Assembly (NCBI GenBank): GCA_022496805.1
Contig: CM040107.1
Coordinates: forward strand, 12,110,501 to 12,174,500
Source: Pohlia nutans
Taxonomy: Eukaryota; Streptophyta; Bryopsida; Bryales; Mniaceae
Direction: 5' to 3'
Length of the DNA: 64,000 bases
Shown: positions 44,251 to 56,344 of the stretch, piece after piece
Position numbering within the stretch: the first letter of the stretch is position 1
Layout of the letters: each line of letters begins with the position of its first letter
Program-made: the position numbers and the translations under genes
The notes under the pieces: model-generated
What the model was told of the DNA's origin: nothing
Seen by the model: only the letters and a program-made list of their open reading frames with translations
Database searches by the model: none

Positions 44251-44585
44251 TCATGGAGTGAATATTAATTATTGTGGAATTCATATATATTAATTGTGGA
44301 ATATTCAATTTATAATCGTGAAATATTTCATTTATGTCATGATTCATTTCAAAGGATCGTATTAATTGTGGAATATTCCATTTATGTTCAGTAAAGCAAA
44401 TATTCCATTTATTAATTAAATATTATGGAATTAACTAAAGCGAATATTCCATTTAAATTTGTGAAATATTCCATTTATAATTGTGAAATTATATCCCATT
44501 TATAATTGTGAAATATTTTTAGCAGCGAAAATTCATACATATTAATTGTGGATTATTCCATTTATGTCATGATTCAATTTAGAAA
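43850..44585. repeat. Direct repeats with ATTCCATTTAT phrases
   Basis: A stretch of about 70 bp beginning ATTTTTAGCAGCGAAAATTC occurs at about 43851 and 44514. Between them are several shorter TATTCCATTTAT copies. Confidence 0.65.
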
Positions 44586-44887
44586 ATAATAATTTATCAT
44601 ACATGATACTCATAATTGATATATATATCATGATTGACAATCATGTTGAATGATCCCCAAATAACAAATCATCATAATTTGCGTAAGCTAAGAAATATCA
44701 ATCACCTCCTTCTTGGAAGCCTCATTGCAATGCAAAGCACCTCAAGCTATCAAATTCATCTTTGTGCTTCCTTAGAGAAATCTGTAGCGATTTGCATGTA
44801 ACCAAAGGAAGTTCAAGAAATTCGCATGTTCCTTGGCAATGTCATGTTGTAAGTTCTTAGATTAATTTTCAAAGGTCCTAACTTCTC

Positions 44888-44996
44888 CTAAACCCGAAAC
44901 CCGAAACCCGAAACCCTAAACCCTGAACCCTAAACCCTAAACCCTAAATCCTAACCCTAAACCCTAAACCCTAAACCCTAAACCCTAAACCCTAAA
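44888..44996. repeat. Interstitial telomere-type repeat (CCCTAAA)n
   Basis: This is the longest run in the window, about 15 units of CCCTAAA with a few CCCGAAA variants. It lies about 0.7 kb upstream of the plus-strand promoter of element C. Confidence 0.95.
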
Positions 44997-45660
44997 TTCC
45001 ACTTCAAATACCCCAAATTCAGGAGTCCTGAATTTCGAATTAGATCTACTTTACTTACACCCTGCAAAATGGTCATACAGTTCATAACATACACTATCGT
45101 AGTACCAAAGCCGGTTCGACCTAAAATAATTCTTAAAATTAAAGAACTTAAAAATTAAAAAATTCTGAAGACAGAAAAACTAAAATAGGATAAATTAGTT
45201 TTTGAAATATTTTGTTATTTCTAAGCTATTTATGGTCATTTTTACTCATTTTTTTTGCGAGAAACCTCCATATTGAGAAAATCAGGTTTTGAGAGGTGAA
45301 CATAATTTTACCAAAATCAATAAAGATTCGTTCGGCAGGTCGCGAACCTCAGGAAATTTAGTACTCTCATACACAATCAAGTATTAGAAAAGGCATACAA
45401 TGCACTTTACTGAATGTCCCTCGGTCCATTTCAGAATTACCCTCCGTTTCTGAATTATCCTTGCAAAGGAGACTACTACCTAGGTGCAATGACTATGAGG
45501 CTAGAGTTGAAATATAACCCATGGTACTAGTACTCGTACATGACACTCATGAACTAAACCGAAGTGCGTTTGACGGCGACTCCCATGTCTAGTAAATATG
45601 CTTATTTAATTTATCTCCCAATGTCCTAGCCATTAGATACGGCCCCCTCCTTTTTTCAAA
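44997..45660. other. Gene-poor stretch upstream of element C plus-strand promoter
   Basis: No supported gene or palindrome. Confidence 0.4.
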
Positions 45661-45671
45661 GCGGAAATGAA

Positions 45672-45679
45672 TATAAAAA
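45672..45679 (+). promoter_or_regulatory. TATA box of element C plus-strand gene
   Basis: TATAAAAA is followed after about 25-30 bp by a CT-rich stretch typical of a plant transcription start, then by the CTG-rich leader. Confidence 0.5.
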
Positions 45680-45704
45680 TCACACTCTCTCCCGCTAAAT
45701 TTCT

Positions 45705-45971
45705 CATCACTTCTTCAAAACTTCAGGTTGTCTTCTTGATTCACTTCACTTTCAGACCCAAGTTTCTAGTGATAGTCGCTCATCCAATTTCGTTCCGTTG
45801 CCACCATCGTCGTTTGTTGCTGTTGCTGCTGTTACTGCTGGTGCTGCTGTTACTGCTGGTGCTGCTGTTGGTGGAGTTGCAGCTGTTGCAGCTGCTACTG
45901 CTGCTGTTGCTGTTGTTTCTGCTGTTGCTGCTGAGTTTGGAAGCGTTCATCCCACATTCTGATATAACGAG
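45705..45971 (+). other. CTG-rich non-coding leader exon of element C putative transposase gene
   Basis: The stretch contains a dense CTG/TTG run (about 45787-45945) and ends GAG before a donor GTAAGA at 45972. The poly-leucine frame through it is a product of the CTG repeat. An acceptor-like CGCCGCAG at about 47100 would place the 48-bp palindrome array inside intron 1. Confidence 0.45.
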
Positions 45972-46489
45972 GTAAGAGTCACTCTCTGAATCGCATTACA
46001 TCAGTTATATATTCTTGACTTAGTGAAATCTAAATTGTTTCAACCGCACCGCTGAAGAAATGTGATAGCTGTTTACCGTAGCATGTATCGGGCAATTCAT
46101 GAGTCCCATTGTCTTCACTGACATGTAAAAACATTCAGTTTAATAATTATGCAGTTTCAGTATGGCATAAATTTATGCAGCAGTAGTATAGCAAGAATTT
46201 ATCCAGCTCCAGGATTCATAGCAGAATTGTCAACCTTGAGCGCTAGTAAAACTCCAATACTGTTCAAGTAATTGTAGCCCTATATATCCAAAAGCTTGGA
46301 TTATTATGATAGGATTCATGGAATCATAATACATCTTCGTCTATTTAGAAATAGTAGTCTCTGAACCATTCAATCAACAGTGAATTGTGTCGTTCGTCCA
46401 AGCGGTTGTATGAATCAAGAGTTTGCGATGTCAAAATTATAGAGCTGTGATGACGTGGACATGTACAGATGCCATCCCGAGATCATATC

Positions 46490-47131
46490 ATCGGGGGATC
46501 GCCCGATGATAACTCTCAGACTAGGAATACTTGTAGTAGTGATACATCGGGCGATCCCCCGATTCACCAAGTTAAGGTGGTATTCTTTCCGTACTAAGAC
46601 ATCGGGCGACCGCCCCATACACTATGTGCAGGAAGTGTAGCACGACCAACCTGAACATCGGGCGACCCCCCGATGCAAGTCAGAAGTAAAGCTTGCAGAT
46701 TAGCATCGGGAGATCCCCCCATCCACGAATCAGTTATTAAGGCAGCTGCAGAACAGGACGTCAGGCTGGAGACCATTATCGGGCGATCCCCCCATACACC
46801 GTAGCACTACGTGTTCAAGACCTGCATCGGGCGATCCCCCCATACACCTGGGATCCTCTGTCTGCCGTCCACCATTGAGCGACCCCCCGATCCTACTCTG
46901 GACTACGGGTTGCATATCTGCATCGGGAGATCCCCTGTCACACCTGAGCCCTGCGGGTTACAGAGCAGCATCGGGCGATCCCCCGATACTACTCAGCGCC
47001 GCAGGTTACGTAGCAGCATCGGGAGATCCCCCTGTCCTGCATACGACTACTTGTTGCACACAAGCATCGGCCGATCCCCCGATATACCTCCACGCCGCAG
47101 GTAGGAGATCACTATCGGGCGATCCCCCGAT
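46490..47131. repeat. Phased array of 13 element C palindromes with 48-bp period
   Basis: Starts: 46490, 46546, 46601, 46657, 46705, 46778, 46826, 46874, 46922, 46970, 47018, 47066 and 47114. The last eight are spaced exactly 48 bp. Each unit is an 18-bp palindrome plus a 30-bp spacer. The spacers are only weakly alike (GC-GGTT-C-like core), while the palindromes are conserved. Superficially this resembles a CRISPR array, but it is a diverged tandem repeat in a plant element. It lies just ahead of the transposase frame. Confidence 0.95.
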
Positions 47132-47149
47132 AATTTCTGACGCCGAGGC

Positions 47150-50100
47150 ATGGCCTCTGGGAGCGGCTCGAATTATGAATCGACCAGCGCCAGGTCTGCA
47201 CCCGGAATTCAGCTCCGCAATGGGATGGACGTCACACTTTTATATCCCGATATTGATGAGGTCGGTTTCGGATTTATCCTTGAAGCTCAACTAGCTGGGA
47301 TCTGGCTTGGAGTTTGTTATCCGGATGATATTCAAGAATATGTTCTGCTACGGCCGTCTGGGATTTATCCAGAGTTTTTTACTCTGCCATAACATCCTCG
47401 ACAGCTTGGCATCAGTGTGATTGGCCAAGCCTTAGATAAGATTGTTCTCTGGAAAGTTGTCGATTTGATGATACGATCGGGCGATCCCCAGATCAATGAG
47501 GATGTCGCCAACGCGGATTGTCCCTTCCTTGCAAGAGCGCAGTGGGTGGGGCATGAAATCCTTAAGAAGGTGGAGAACGGACGAGTAGTGGCGTCGGGAA
47601 GAATCAATTGCTGCTTTCCGACGGATCATTTCCAGGACAATACATTGGGCGATGGGTTTGTGGGGTCAACGTCCTTCAAGTAATGGACGGTGACGTAATG
47701 ACGATCATGACGCATCAGAAGTGGCCAATTTCATAATGCTTTTTCGCTTTCGGTGGTCGTAGTCTCAATGCCACTCTTCTTCACTTTGCTTCACTTCCTG
47801 AAGTTGTCGACCCTGACGCATATATTGGAGGAGTTCAGAAAGCTCCTTATCGATTTCTCAACAGAAAGCGCCGTGAAGATCCCAAGGTATCTCTGTATAC
47901 CAAGAAGACGGAAGAGGCTGAGATTAGACTGGTCAACGCTGAGAAGTGTTGCAGTTTACGATGCTGCCAGGTATTCCCTTGGGCTGATACTCGCTCTGAC
48001 AGAGAGTTGTTCTATCTGAAGAGTTATGAGGATTGTTGTGAGTATGCCATCGCCGCTGGAGGACAGATGCACGCAAAGGAGGAGATGAGAGTTAAGTATA
48101 TTACACTCATGGGAAGTCAGGTTTGCGCAACGGCTTGGTATAAAATTCATGGTATTGCCGAGTCCACATTCCATTCGTATATGGAGAAGTACAATGAAGG
48201 CGTACTTTCTGGTCAGCATGGAAATAAAGGCTGCAAGCGGCCCCGGATTGGGACAGTTCAGGCTATGGGCACAATTGCTGCGATCGTGGCTGAGAACGCT
48301 GATCAAATGCCTAGCCAGATGCGTGGAACCGGAAAGCACAGGCGAATGGATACCTTGAAGTACCTTTTGTCTGGAAACAATTGGACTCGAGTTCACGCTG
48401 ATGCAAATGGGGTGCGTCTCTTGTGCTGTTTTTTTCTGTATCGGGGGATCCCCCGATGCTTCCATGGAATTGTGTCCCTGATTACTGTAATTGACTTTCA
48501 TTTGTTTTGTAAGCTAACTTATACACTTTGATGACACACAGACAAACGTGTCTTACGGCCTTCTGCCGGTCAGTCAGTCTGCCATTAGCCGGATCAAGAA
48601 AGGCATGTTTAACAACGTTGCTATCAAGCCTGTTGGGAGCAGTTTTGCCAAATCTACCGAGTGCGACACACTTCAGCAGTTTCTTCTAAGATGTCCCAAG
48701 GGCAGCCCCGAGTATGTTTCATTTCTGAAACAACGAACTTCGCATTTGAATCATCAGGCATCATGCCGTCGACTCTACGCTAGTTGGCGAGAAGAATCGA
48801 AGCGAAATCCCCAGGAATTTCTTTGCGTAATTCACGACAAAATGGATACAGCCAAGACAGCTCTTCCAAGGATGCGGACTACAACAAAGGCAACCTCCGG
48901 CTTGGGCCAGCTTCCCATGAACGTTATTGGAATGGTTGCTCATGGCCACTGCGACGGCGCGTACACGCATTACTCACCCGATTGCTGGCCGTACGATTCC
49001 AATGCCACCATCTCTTCTCTTGCAAGATTATTCAAGTAGCTTTTAGAACCACCTCTCCGAGAATCACGTGCGATTTTTCCCCATCCCCCAGCTAATTCTC
49101 TGTTTGAAGCATTGTTACGCGAAAAGTCCAGGTGCATCGATGCTTTGACGGTGATGGATCCAAACAAATGTACTGGCCGATCCCGGCTTCCTCCGAACTT
49201 GTATCTTCAGTTAGATAATTCCGCGAAGGACAACAAGAACCAGTTCCTGATGGCCTTCCTATCATTGCTTACGGCAAAGGGGGTGTTCAAGGAAATCCAG
49301 GTGGGGTTTCTTTTAGTGGGACATACCCATGAAGATATTGATGCGTACTTCAGCCATCTATCGAAGGCACTCAAGAACACAAATACTTTTGTGCTAGCGG
49401 ACCTCATGAAGGCATTCATGCAGTCCCAGGAATTGTCATTCATGCCTGAGTTTGTGCAGGAGATTGCTGATTTCAAGTCCTATATCAAGGGCTACCAATG
49501 CGATGGGGCAACTCGATTAATTGGCCTTGGCAACATGCACCTCTTCAAATTCTATGTTGACTCTGACGGCTGGCCGGTCATGAGATGGAAGAAATCTGCG
49601 GTGGATACCGAGTGGCAACCGCAGAACAAGCCAGCAATTTGACTTTGGAAAGAGGACGATAACGGGCGCCCATTACTACCGTCTGGTCCGTTACATCCAG
49701 TCCCTTTCAAGCACATGTGGGGCAGCAAAGTTCCAATAGCAACGGGGAATCAGGAGAAGGCAAGAGAGTCTGCAGCGAAAGCGACAGAGAGGCGGACTTT
49801 CATGATGCTCGGAATCCGCAAGTACATTGAGTACTGGGAGAGTGGTCAGAGAAGGTGCTCGACGTTTGCTACAGCATTCGAACCTTATGTGCAATACTGG
49901 TCTCGAGTCCTTGATGAGCTGCAGAAGCCTCTCCCCCCAACACCGGCGCGCCTTGTGGAGGGCTTTTGGCCCATACACGATTGGAGAGTGCCGTCGTTCA
50001 CCATCCCACGCTTGACTCTGTTACCATTCGACGAGACTCCCGAGGACAAAGAACCTCAGGCATACTGCGGGCCAGCAAACGAACGGCCCGAAGAACGATT

Positions 50101-50470
50101 TAATCCCTGGCGCCAGATCGCCGCTCTGTGGTGGGTCCTTCTCACACCTGAAAACCTAGTAGTGTGTCCTGTATGGCTGGGAAGGGCTATGTCTCCAGTG
50201 TGTAGGGATGAAGGGGATGATAAATATGGAAAGTTGCTTATCCAGTATTGGGAGCCCCAGAACGCAGCACGAGATATGGCTAAGAAGTATCAGAATTGCT
50301 GGTCAGCTAAGTGGGTTGTGGAGGCCCGCCATCCTGAATGGATCGACGTTGCTGCTGTCTTGTACGCGTCTTACTCTAGGATCGCTAATCCAAAGTCACG
50401 TACCATACCCAAGAGGGATAAAGCTCGTGCGTTAGACAACTTGACAAGAGCGAACATTACAGATCCCTGA
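47150..50470 (+). pseudogene. DUF7869-like putative transposase of element C, broken by in-frame stops
   Basis: The gene is collinear with the element A transposase. From MASGSGSNYESTS it runs to TAA at 47390, continues to 47683, then (different frame from about 47770) NAEKCCSLRCCQVFPW near 47938 and a 740-bp open stretch to a donor near 48411. After acceptor GACACACAG at 48540 it reads CVIHDKMDTAKTALP, stop TAG at 49037, YLQLDNSAKDNKNQF, LLVGHTHEDIDAYF, stop TGA at 49640, and an open frame to 50470. The D, LDN-NKN and HTHEDID blocks are all kept. Stops lie between conserved blocks in one frame, so it is a young relic or needs recoding. The intron holds a perfect palindrome at about 48440-48457. 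Confidence 0.6.
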
Positions 50471-51896
50471 ATGGGATTTCCGTGACAGTGCGAGTGGGTG
50501 GTGCATAATCGGGGGATCCCCCCATGAGCATTATTCAATTTTAAGGCGACCTACTAGCGTCGTTCACGCCGAGATGTCGTGTACTTGGGTTCACTTTGCG
50601 GGGTTTAGTGTGGTTTCATTCTGAATTTTTCTATTTATCGGAAATTTATTTTTCGGAAGTTAGTTTTACGGACTCCACTACTTTTGCACCCCCACCGTAT
50701 TACATATTGTGGAGAATGTAATTTTATCTCGACGATAAATCCATGCGATGTTTTATTATTGAATTTTTTGTTTTTTTCCTCGCTGGGAGATGTTACGTGC
50801 AATGATTTAGACGAATCGCATTTTCTTTGGGTACTGTCAACCTGGAGGATACAGTTCTGTGTTTGGATTGAATTCCGTCAAAGGATAGGGCAATCGCCCG
50901 ATCGTCTCTGCATGCTGCTCCAAAATGAATTGTTTTCTGAAGCTTCAAGCCGGCGCCAGTGGGTGTTTCAATATCCCTAAAGTGCTAAAGGATCGGGCGA
51001 TCGCCGGATGTTTACAGGTTGCTGCTTTTAAATAATGTTTCTAATTCTGTTGTGCATTGCTTTGCTCGCGCGGGATCGATTTCTCAGGTTGCACCTGCAC
51101 AGAGTTGTCTTCTGTGGGTGCTTCTCATCGTGGTTCGCTACTACAATATTGTTCTGTCTTGCGAACGAGGGCTTCTCCAAGATATATCAGGTAATTTGGC
51201 GTCCAGAAGTACCACTTAAATGTAGCATTCAAGTATCCACCTCTTTCAAGTTAGAGTTGTTTTGAACCACTCTTTCAAGAGCGATTTGTTCTGCATTATT
51301 GGATCATTTTAATCATCTAATTTCCCTCATATCTTATGTATTATGTAAACAATTGTCTTCGAAGAACTTTGGGATTTAATCGGGCATTCCAAAATGTATA
51401 ATTGGATTTGGAATTGAATAAAATAGTGGCCCATTATTGTCCACTGATATTAACCTTGTCTATTAGCCAGTCTTACCAGAATCAAAGATAAGTTATGGAT
51501 GTGTAGACAATTCATGATAGAGAATTATGCATAATTATGGATGTGTAGTACTGAGATTTCATATGTATAATTGTCTATCATGAATTTTGGAAATTAGATC
51601 TGAAATTGAATTTAGTCGGGGACAATTATTAGCCGTCTTTATGAATGCATGCAATTGAGAGGGCTACGTACATAGCCTACTGTAGGGTAATCTACGTACT
51701 TTGTATAGAATGGCGGCTCTCATGAGAGTGCAATTCATTTGAAGTGTGAGCTCCCCTCTTCCAACATTTTTATATCTGGATGTGTGAGCTCGTCCTTCAC
51801 CATTCACTGCATTCCCTTCCTCAGTCACCTCCCTTGCTTCAGTTGTTCATCATCTGGCCTCCACCATATCTTTGCATCATCTGCGTTGCCATCTCC

Positions 51897-52334
51897 ATGG
51901 ACTCTAGACTCCCTCCCCAAACTAATCCACCTCTCCCTTCGCATCCAGGGACTCGGGGTGCATTGACTGGATACCTGTGGTTAGTCTACAATTCTGATGC
52001 AGTTGATCGTCTTCCTCCTCATCCATTGTTGCATGGGCTTGTTAGTGGCGAGCCCTGGAACTGGAACTTCAAGTATACTCTAGAGATGGTACGTTTAGAG
52101 GCTCATTCTGACATTGCATGGGATGATGTTTCCGACCTTGTGAATCGTCCATCCTCGGATATGCTTCGGGCCGTGCCGGTGATATACCAGGCTTGCGGGT
52201 GTGTGCTCCTTGATTTCTGCAATTGTTCTTGGACATCGGCGCCCGATAGCACGAGGAACGAAGTCATTGAGATATCATCGGATACATCAGGAGCTTTGGA
52301 TACCGCATCGGTGGGGAGCAACCGCCAAGCTTAG
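51897..52334 (+). CDS. Hypothetical protein (element C)
   Basis: From MDSRLPPQTNPPLPSH the frame gives about 145 aa with YLWLVYNSDAVDRLPP, GEPWNWNFKYTLEMV, a cysteine stretch GCVLLDFCNCSW and an acidic end VIEISSDTSG. The end resembles a SUMO-interaction motif (hydrophobic VIEIS then acidic/serine), which is only a suggestion. The frame extends further upstream to 51780. No domain is recognised. Confidence 0.4.
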   Translation: MDSRLPPQTNPPLPSHPGTRGALTGYLWLVYNSDAVDRLPPHPLLHGLVSGEPWNWNFKYTLEMVRLEAHSDIAWDDVSDLVNRPSSDMLRAVPVIYQACGCVLLDFCNCSWTSAPDSTRNEVIEISSDTSGALDTASVGSNRQA

Positions 52335-52494
52335 AATTTGCATTGCCAGCACCTCCCGGATTACTCATCTGCCGTTTGCTTTTGGGATTCGACCGGCTGG
52401 TTTCGGGATTGCGCGTGCAAGACTTTTGCCCTGCTCATACCAGTATTGCGAATTTTGAGGCACCGAGGTATTTTAATTTTGTTGTTGTGAAGTA

Positions 52495-52764
52495 GTGTAT
52501 GTTTTCTGTTGCCCAGCTTGGAGGCCTTTGCTCACTGGTCAGGAGCATGTACTTTTGTTTTATGAATATATATTATACCTTTATAAGCCGTTGGAGGAAA
52601 TGACCCCACAAGAGCTCATGTGTCTCCGGGAGAACTTACAGCAATCAGTGTTGTGTAAGTACTGCCATGGCTACCCGCACAATGATGTATATAGGGGAAA
52701 GCCACCGTTTTTATCTTATGATTCATATGTCCCACGTCGTGTCGGGGGATCGCCCGGTGTGTGA
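52495..52764 (+). CDS. Small hypothetical protein (element C)
   Basis: About 89 codons, with LEEMTPQELMCLRENLQQ (a helix) followed by CKYCHGYPHND, a possible half zinc site. The frame ends inside a palindrome-like sequence (RRVGGSPGV). Function unknown; coding status uncertain. Confidence 0.3.
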   Translation: MYVFCCPAWRPLLTGQEHVLLFYEYILYLYKPLEEMTPQELMCLRENLQQSVLCKYCHGYPHNDVYRGKPPFLSYDSYVPRRVGGSPGV

Positions 52765-53780
52765 TGAGAACTTTGTGTTCTTCTTTTTAGGCGTTCTTAT
52801 TCTATCCTGCATCTGATGTTCTGAAGAGTATCAGTGGATCGCCCCATGTTGACAGGATAGTTGAGTTTTGTATTTGTAATGGACTAAGTTTCCTACTTTG
52901 GATCGGGAGATCGACCCATGGGAACCGGCGACCTGCTGTGGCGGTTGTTTTTTTAGTTCATTACTCTTTAAGCAGATCTTCTAGTAAGAAGAAGTCATTT
53001 TCTCGTACCGTGTCAATGAAGCTGGTGCATGGTGACTGGTGTCTGTGTTTTCGTTCTCAGGAATTCTTTTATCATCCTGCATCTGATGCTCTGCAGAGGA
53101 TCGGTGGATCCCCCCATGTGATCTAGATGCTGGACTTCTGTATTCTTCATGCACTAAGTGTCCTACTTAGGACCGGGGAATCGACCTATGTGTAATATTT
53201 CCATTTGATATTTCACAGAGTATCGGTGCACCAGATCGGGGGGTCGCCCCATGTTTACAGGGAGCTCGACAGATGTGCTGGGGCGTTTTATTTTTTAATC
53301 CTGTTATTGGAATCGATACTTTACATTCTCCATTTTCACACGTAAGATAAGCAAGCGCAATTCATTATAGTCTCGCTGTTTTAGACTCTCTCTATTTCGA
53401 GACACTCTCCTCCAAGTATAATCAATCATCGGGGGATCTCCCCATAATTCTCTGAATGTTATATTATTATCTTTAAGTTAAGCACACATTTACTAAAGTA
53501 TTTCAGAAATCAATGTATCGGCTAGAAGATCTTGGTGCCCATACTGAATTGAAAAATTTAAGTAATTTGAAAAATTTTACTCTGAATTTTCAAGGTTTAG
53601 TAAGCGCAAACTCCTTCAATCCTATTTTATCGGGGGATCCATCGATATATTATGGCTGCTTGTTATTCCTGGACTCTGGACTGACTATATTTAGTTAAAT
53701 ACCGCATTTTCTTCAACCACTACCGAATCGAAATGATACATATTTTGAACGTCCGGTATGAATGAAGACCTTTACACTCC

Positions 53781-53802
53781 ATAAGTATCGATGATTGATA
53801 TC
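53781..53802 (+). repeat. Exact 22-bp direct repeat, copy 2
   Basis: Identical to 29089-29110 in the same orientation, about 130 bp beyond the last palindrome of this block. Confidence 0.8.
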
Positions 53803-56256
53803 GAAGTATTAATAGCACGTTCTCCAGGTTTTTTTTCATGCATTCTTATAAAACTTGATAGCAAAATCCGCAAAAAATAAAAAACCTTAAAGTGCAGGAT
53901 AAAACGATCTATCTTGCTATGCAATCATAAAACATTAAAATAATATGGAATTGACGATTCAACACTTATCATGCAAGTAAAGGTTTTAAGTATTTTCAAA
54001 GCAATTACAACATAATTATACTATACTCGTTATGTCTAAAGGATTTTCAATTCAAGAATTTATTGACAATTTATCTCGAATCGAGCTACAGTGCACCCAT
54101 TGAATGGGTACTTCACTTAAACTGAGCAAAACAACCAATCGTTTAACTTTTCAAGTAGCCATGAATTATTCACATGTTGTTCAAATTGGGCATATGAGGT
54201 GTATTTTGACATGTTCCTTAAGATGTTTCTGTTGACAAGGGTGACCAAGTTCTTGCAAATCCTTGCAGAACTTTAATGTTGTCAATAAAGCATTTAACGT
54301 ATTCATAGTACTTACTACTTCACTGTTCTCTCATTTTCAACATTTAATTTCTTCTCATACGACTATTGAATGAATGCATTAATTAAATTATTAACTACAG
54401 CAAATATTGTACTTTAAATTTTTTAAACATTATATCGCGCTAAAACGCGTGCATTAATTTTAAATTCTCATGAATTTTAGTAGTTCACATTATTTGCAAC
54501 TTGTAAGGTTTGTTATTATAAGTCGTTGTACATAGAGTTCTAATTAAATATAACTTGGTACCAGTAAAAAATTACGCTAGTGCTGAAATTTAAATTTTTT
54601 ACCAAATTATTCATTGTTAATTCATTCGATGACTTCAATTTTCTCATGCATTCTACATATTTAATGTAATTACAACTTGTACGTTACTCCATTTTCAACA
54701 TATAATTTGCTTCATTAAAACGTTTTAATTTTTTAAATGCATTAACTACAGCAAGCCCCGTACTTTATTTTAATTAAAGCTTATGAATTATATAAACAGT
54801 GGCGTAAATTTAAAAGTTCTCATGAATTTTAAATGTGCACATTATTTTCATATTCCCAAATTCTTGAAATTTTCCCATTACAATGAATATGCTGGTTAAC
54901 TCTACGAACCATGAATTCTTTCAAGTCACTTATTCATGCAATATCTTCTAAGAATAGAGTCAAGATTTGACGAGAAGCAGTTTATTGTTTATCAGCTCGG
55001 ATTTAACAAACCCCTTGCGCACCACCGTTGTCGCTAGGACGAGGGTCTTTTCAAAATATAAAGCTTTTTTTGCAATTAGGGAAGCACTTCGGCACTCAAT
55101 GAAGTAAGCAACTTGCGTTTTGCCATGGCATGATGAATTACTAATTTCTGTCGTAGTCATGATCGAACAGTTAATGCAGCCTTCTTGTTAATTCTCTAAA
55201 CTATTTCATCTTAGTGTTTTTATTTTGTTCAAAACTATCAAATCAAATCAAACTATCAAATTAAACTATCACGTTTATATCTATAATTATTACGTACATA
55301 TTCGAGACTGGTCGGATAGTGTCAGACTTGATATTTATATATGGTACTATGAAACGTAATATATATACATATTTATAATAATTTATCTTTATAAATTATT
55401 GATAGTACAATAAATATGTACATTATTATAATTATTTATCTATATAAATAGATAAATAATGTACATTATTTATTGTACTATCAATAATTATTTAATAATT
55501 ATCTATATTGTCTAATGTATTGTAAATATTGTAATAGTATATTAAATTATAGTACATTATGTATAATAATATAGATTATATAATAATTATTATATATTAT
55601 GTATAATAATATATAATGACATATTATTATAATGACATATAAGTCAGGCTATAATCTATATTATTATAATGACAGATTGATTCAAACTAACCTCTGACAG
55701 ACTTATTATATATATATTCTATGATATAATTAAAACTAATATCAAGTTTTTTATTTAAGTCAAACTAACCTCTGACAGACTTATTATATATATATTATAT
55801 GATATAATTATATATATATATATTATGTATACTAATATAGATTATTTAAAATATAGTACATTAATTATAGTACATATTTTATATTATAATATGTCTAATT
55901 ATAACATATTAAATAATTATACTATATGTCTAATTATAGTATATTATAGTATATATAAATGTCAGAATTATCAATAGTCAGAATTATTCAAATATGTACA
56001 TTATTATAACATAATTATTATATATGTACCATATATAATAATTCAGACTATTTATATGTATATATTATACATATAATTATTTATCTATATAAATTATAAT
56101 TTATTTAGTCATATCTATAATTTCCAGGGCTTGTATTTATCTATAATTTCCAGGACTTGATATTTATATATGGTCGGACAGTGTCAGACTTGATTATTAT
56201 AGATACAAATTAAACTATCACGTTTATATCTATATTATGTGTGTATAATGTTAGTC
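53803..56256. other. Gene-poor AT-rich stretch and TA-rich satellite
   Basis: No supported gene. From about 55270 to 56230 the DNA is a TATAATTAT-type low-complexity tract with local direct repeats (CTCTGACAGACTTATTATAT at about 55692 and 55770). One isolated element A-like half palindrome (ATCTCGAATCGAGCTA) lies near 54072. Confidence 0.5.
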
Positions 56257-56344
56257 GCCTATGCACATACTTGCATATAAAGTGCAACATATTCATGCAG
56301 TTGGTGACGAGGTAGCTAACCCCACTACACCGACCTCAATATAG

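Larger units (their letters stand above)
50508..53648. repeat. Dispersed element C palindromes downstream of the transposase gene
   Basis: Copies or near-copies at 50508, about 50886, 50992, about 52741, 52829, 52902, 53100, about 53173, 53237, 53428 and about 53632. Many are imperfect in one arm. Confidence 0.75.

Noticed and set aside
45667..45975. Leucine-rich membrane protein ORF
   Set aside because: The leucine run comes from the CTG repeat, and the stretch ends at a good splice donor and follows a TATA box; a leader exon is more likely.
46490..47131. CRISPR array
   Set aside because: Repeat-spacer regularity is striking, but the spacers are related to each other, the repeats are full palindromes found all over the element, the context is a plant genome, and no Cas-like gene is present.
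46811..47294. Coding frames through the 48-bp array with 16-residue repeats
   Set aside because: Several frames on both strands are open because the unit is a multiple of three and lacks stops. The frame in phase with the transposase has stops at 47102 and 47132. More likely intron or UTR.
54060..54080. Element A palindrome inside the element C region
   Set aside because: Only a partial match (ATCTCGAATCGAGCTA) in AT-rich DNA; a single imperfect hit may be chance and does not show mixing of families.
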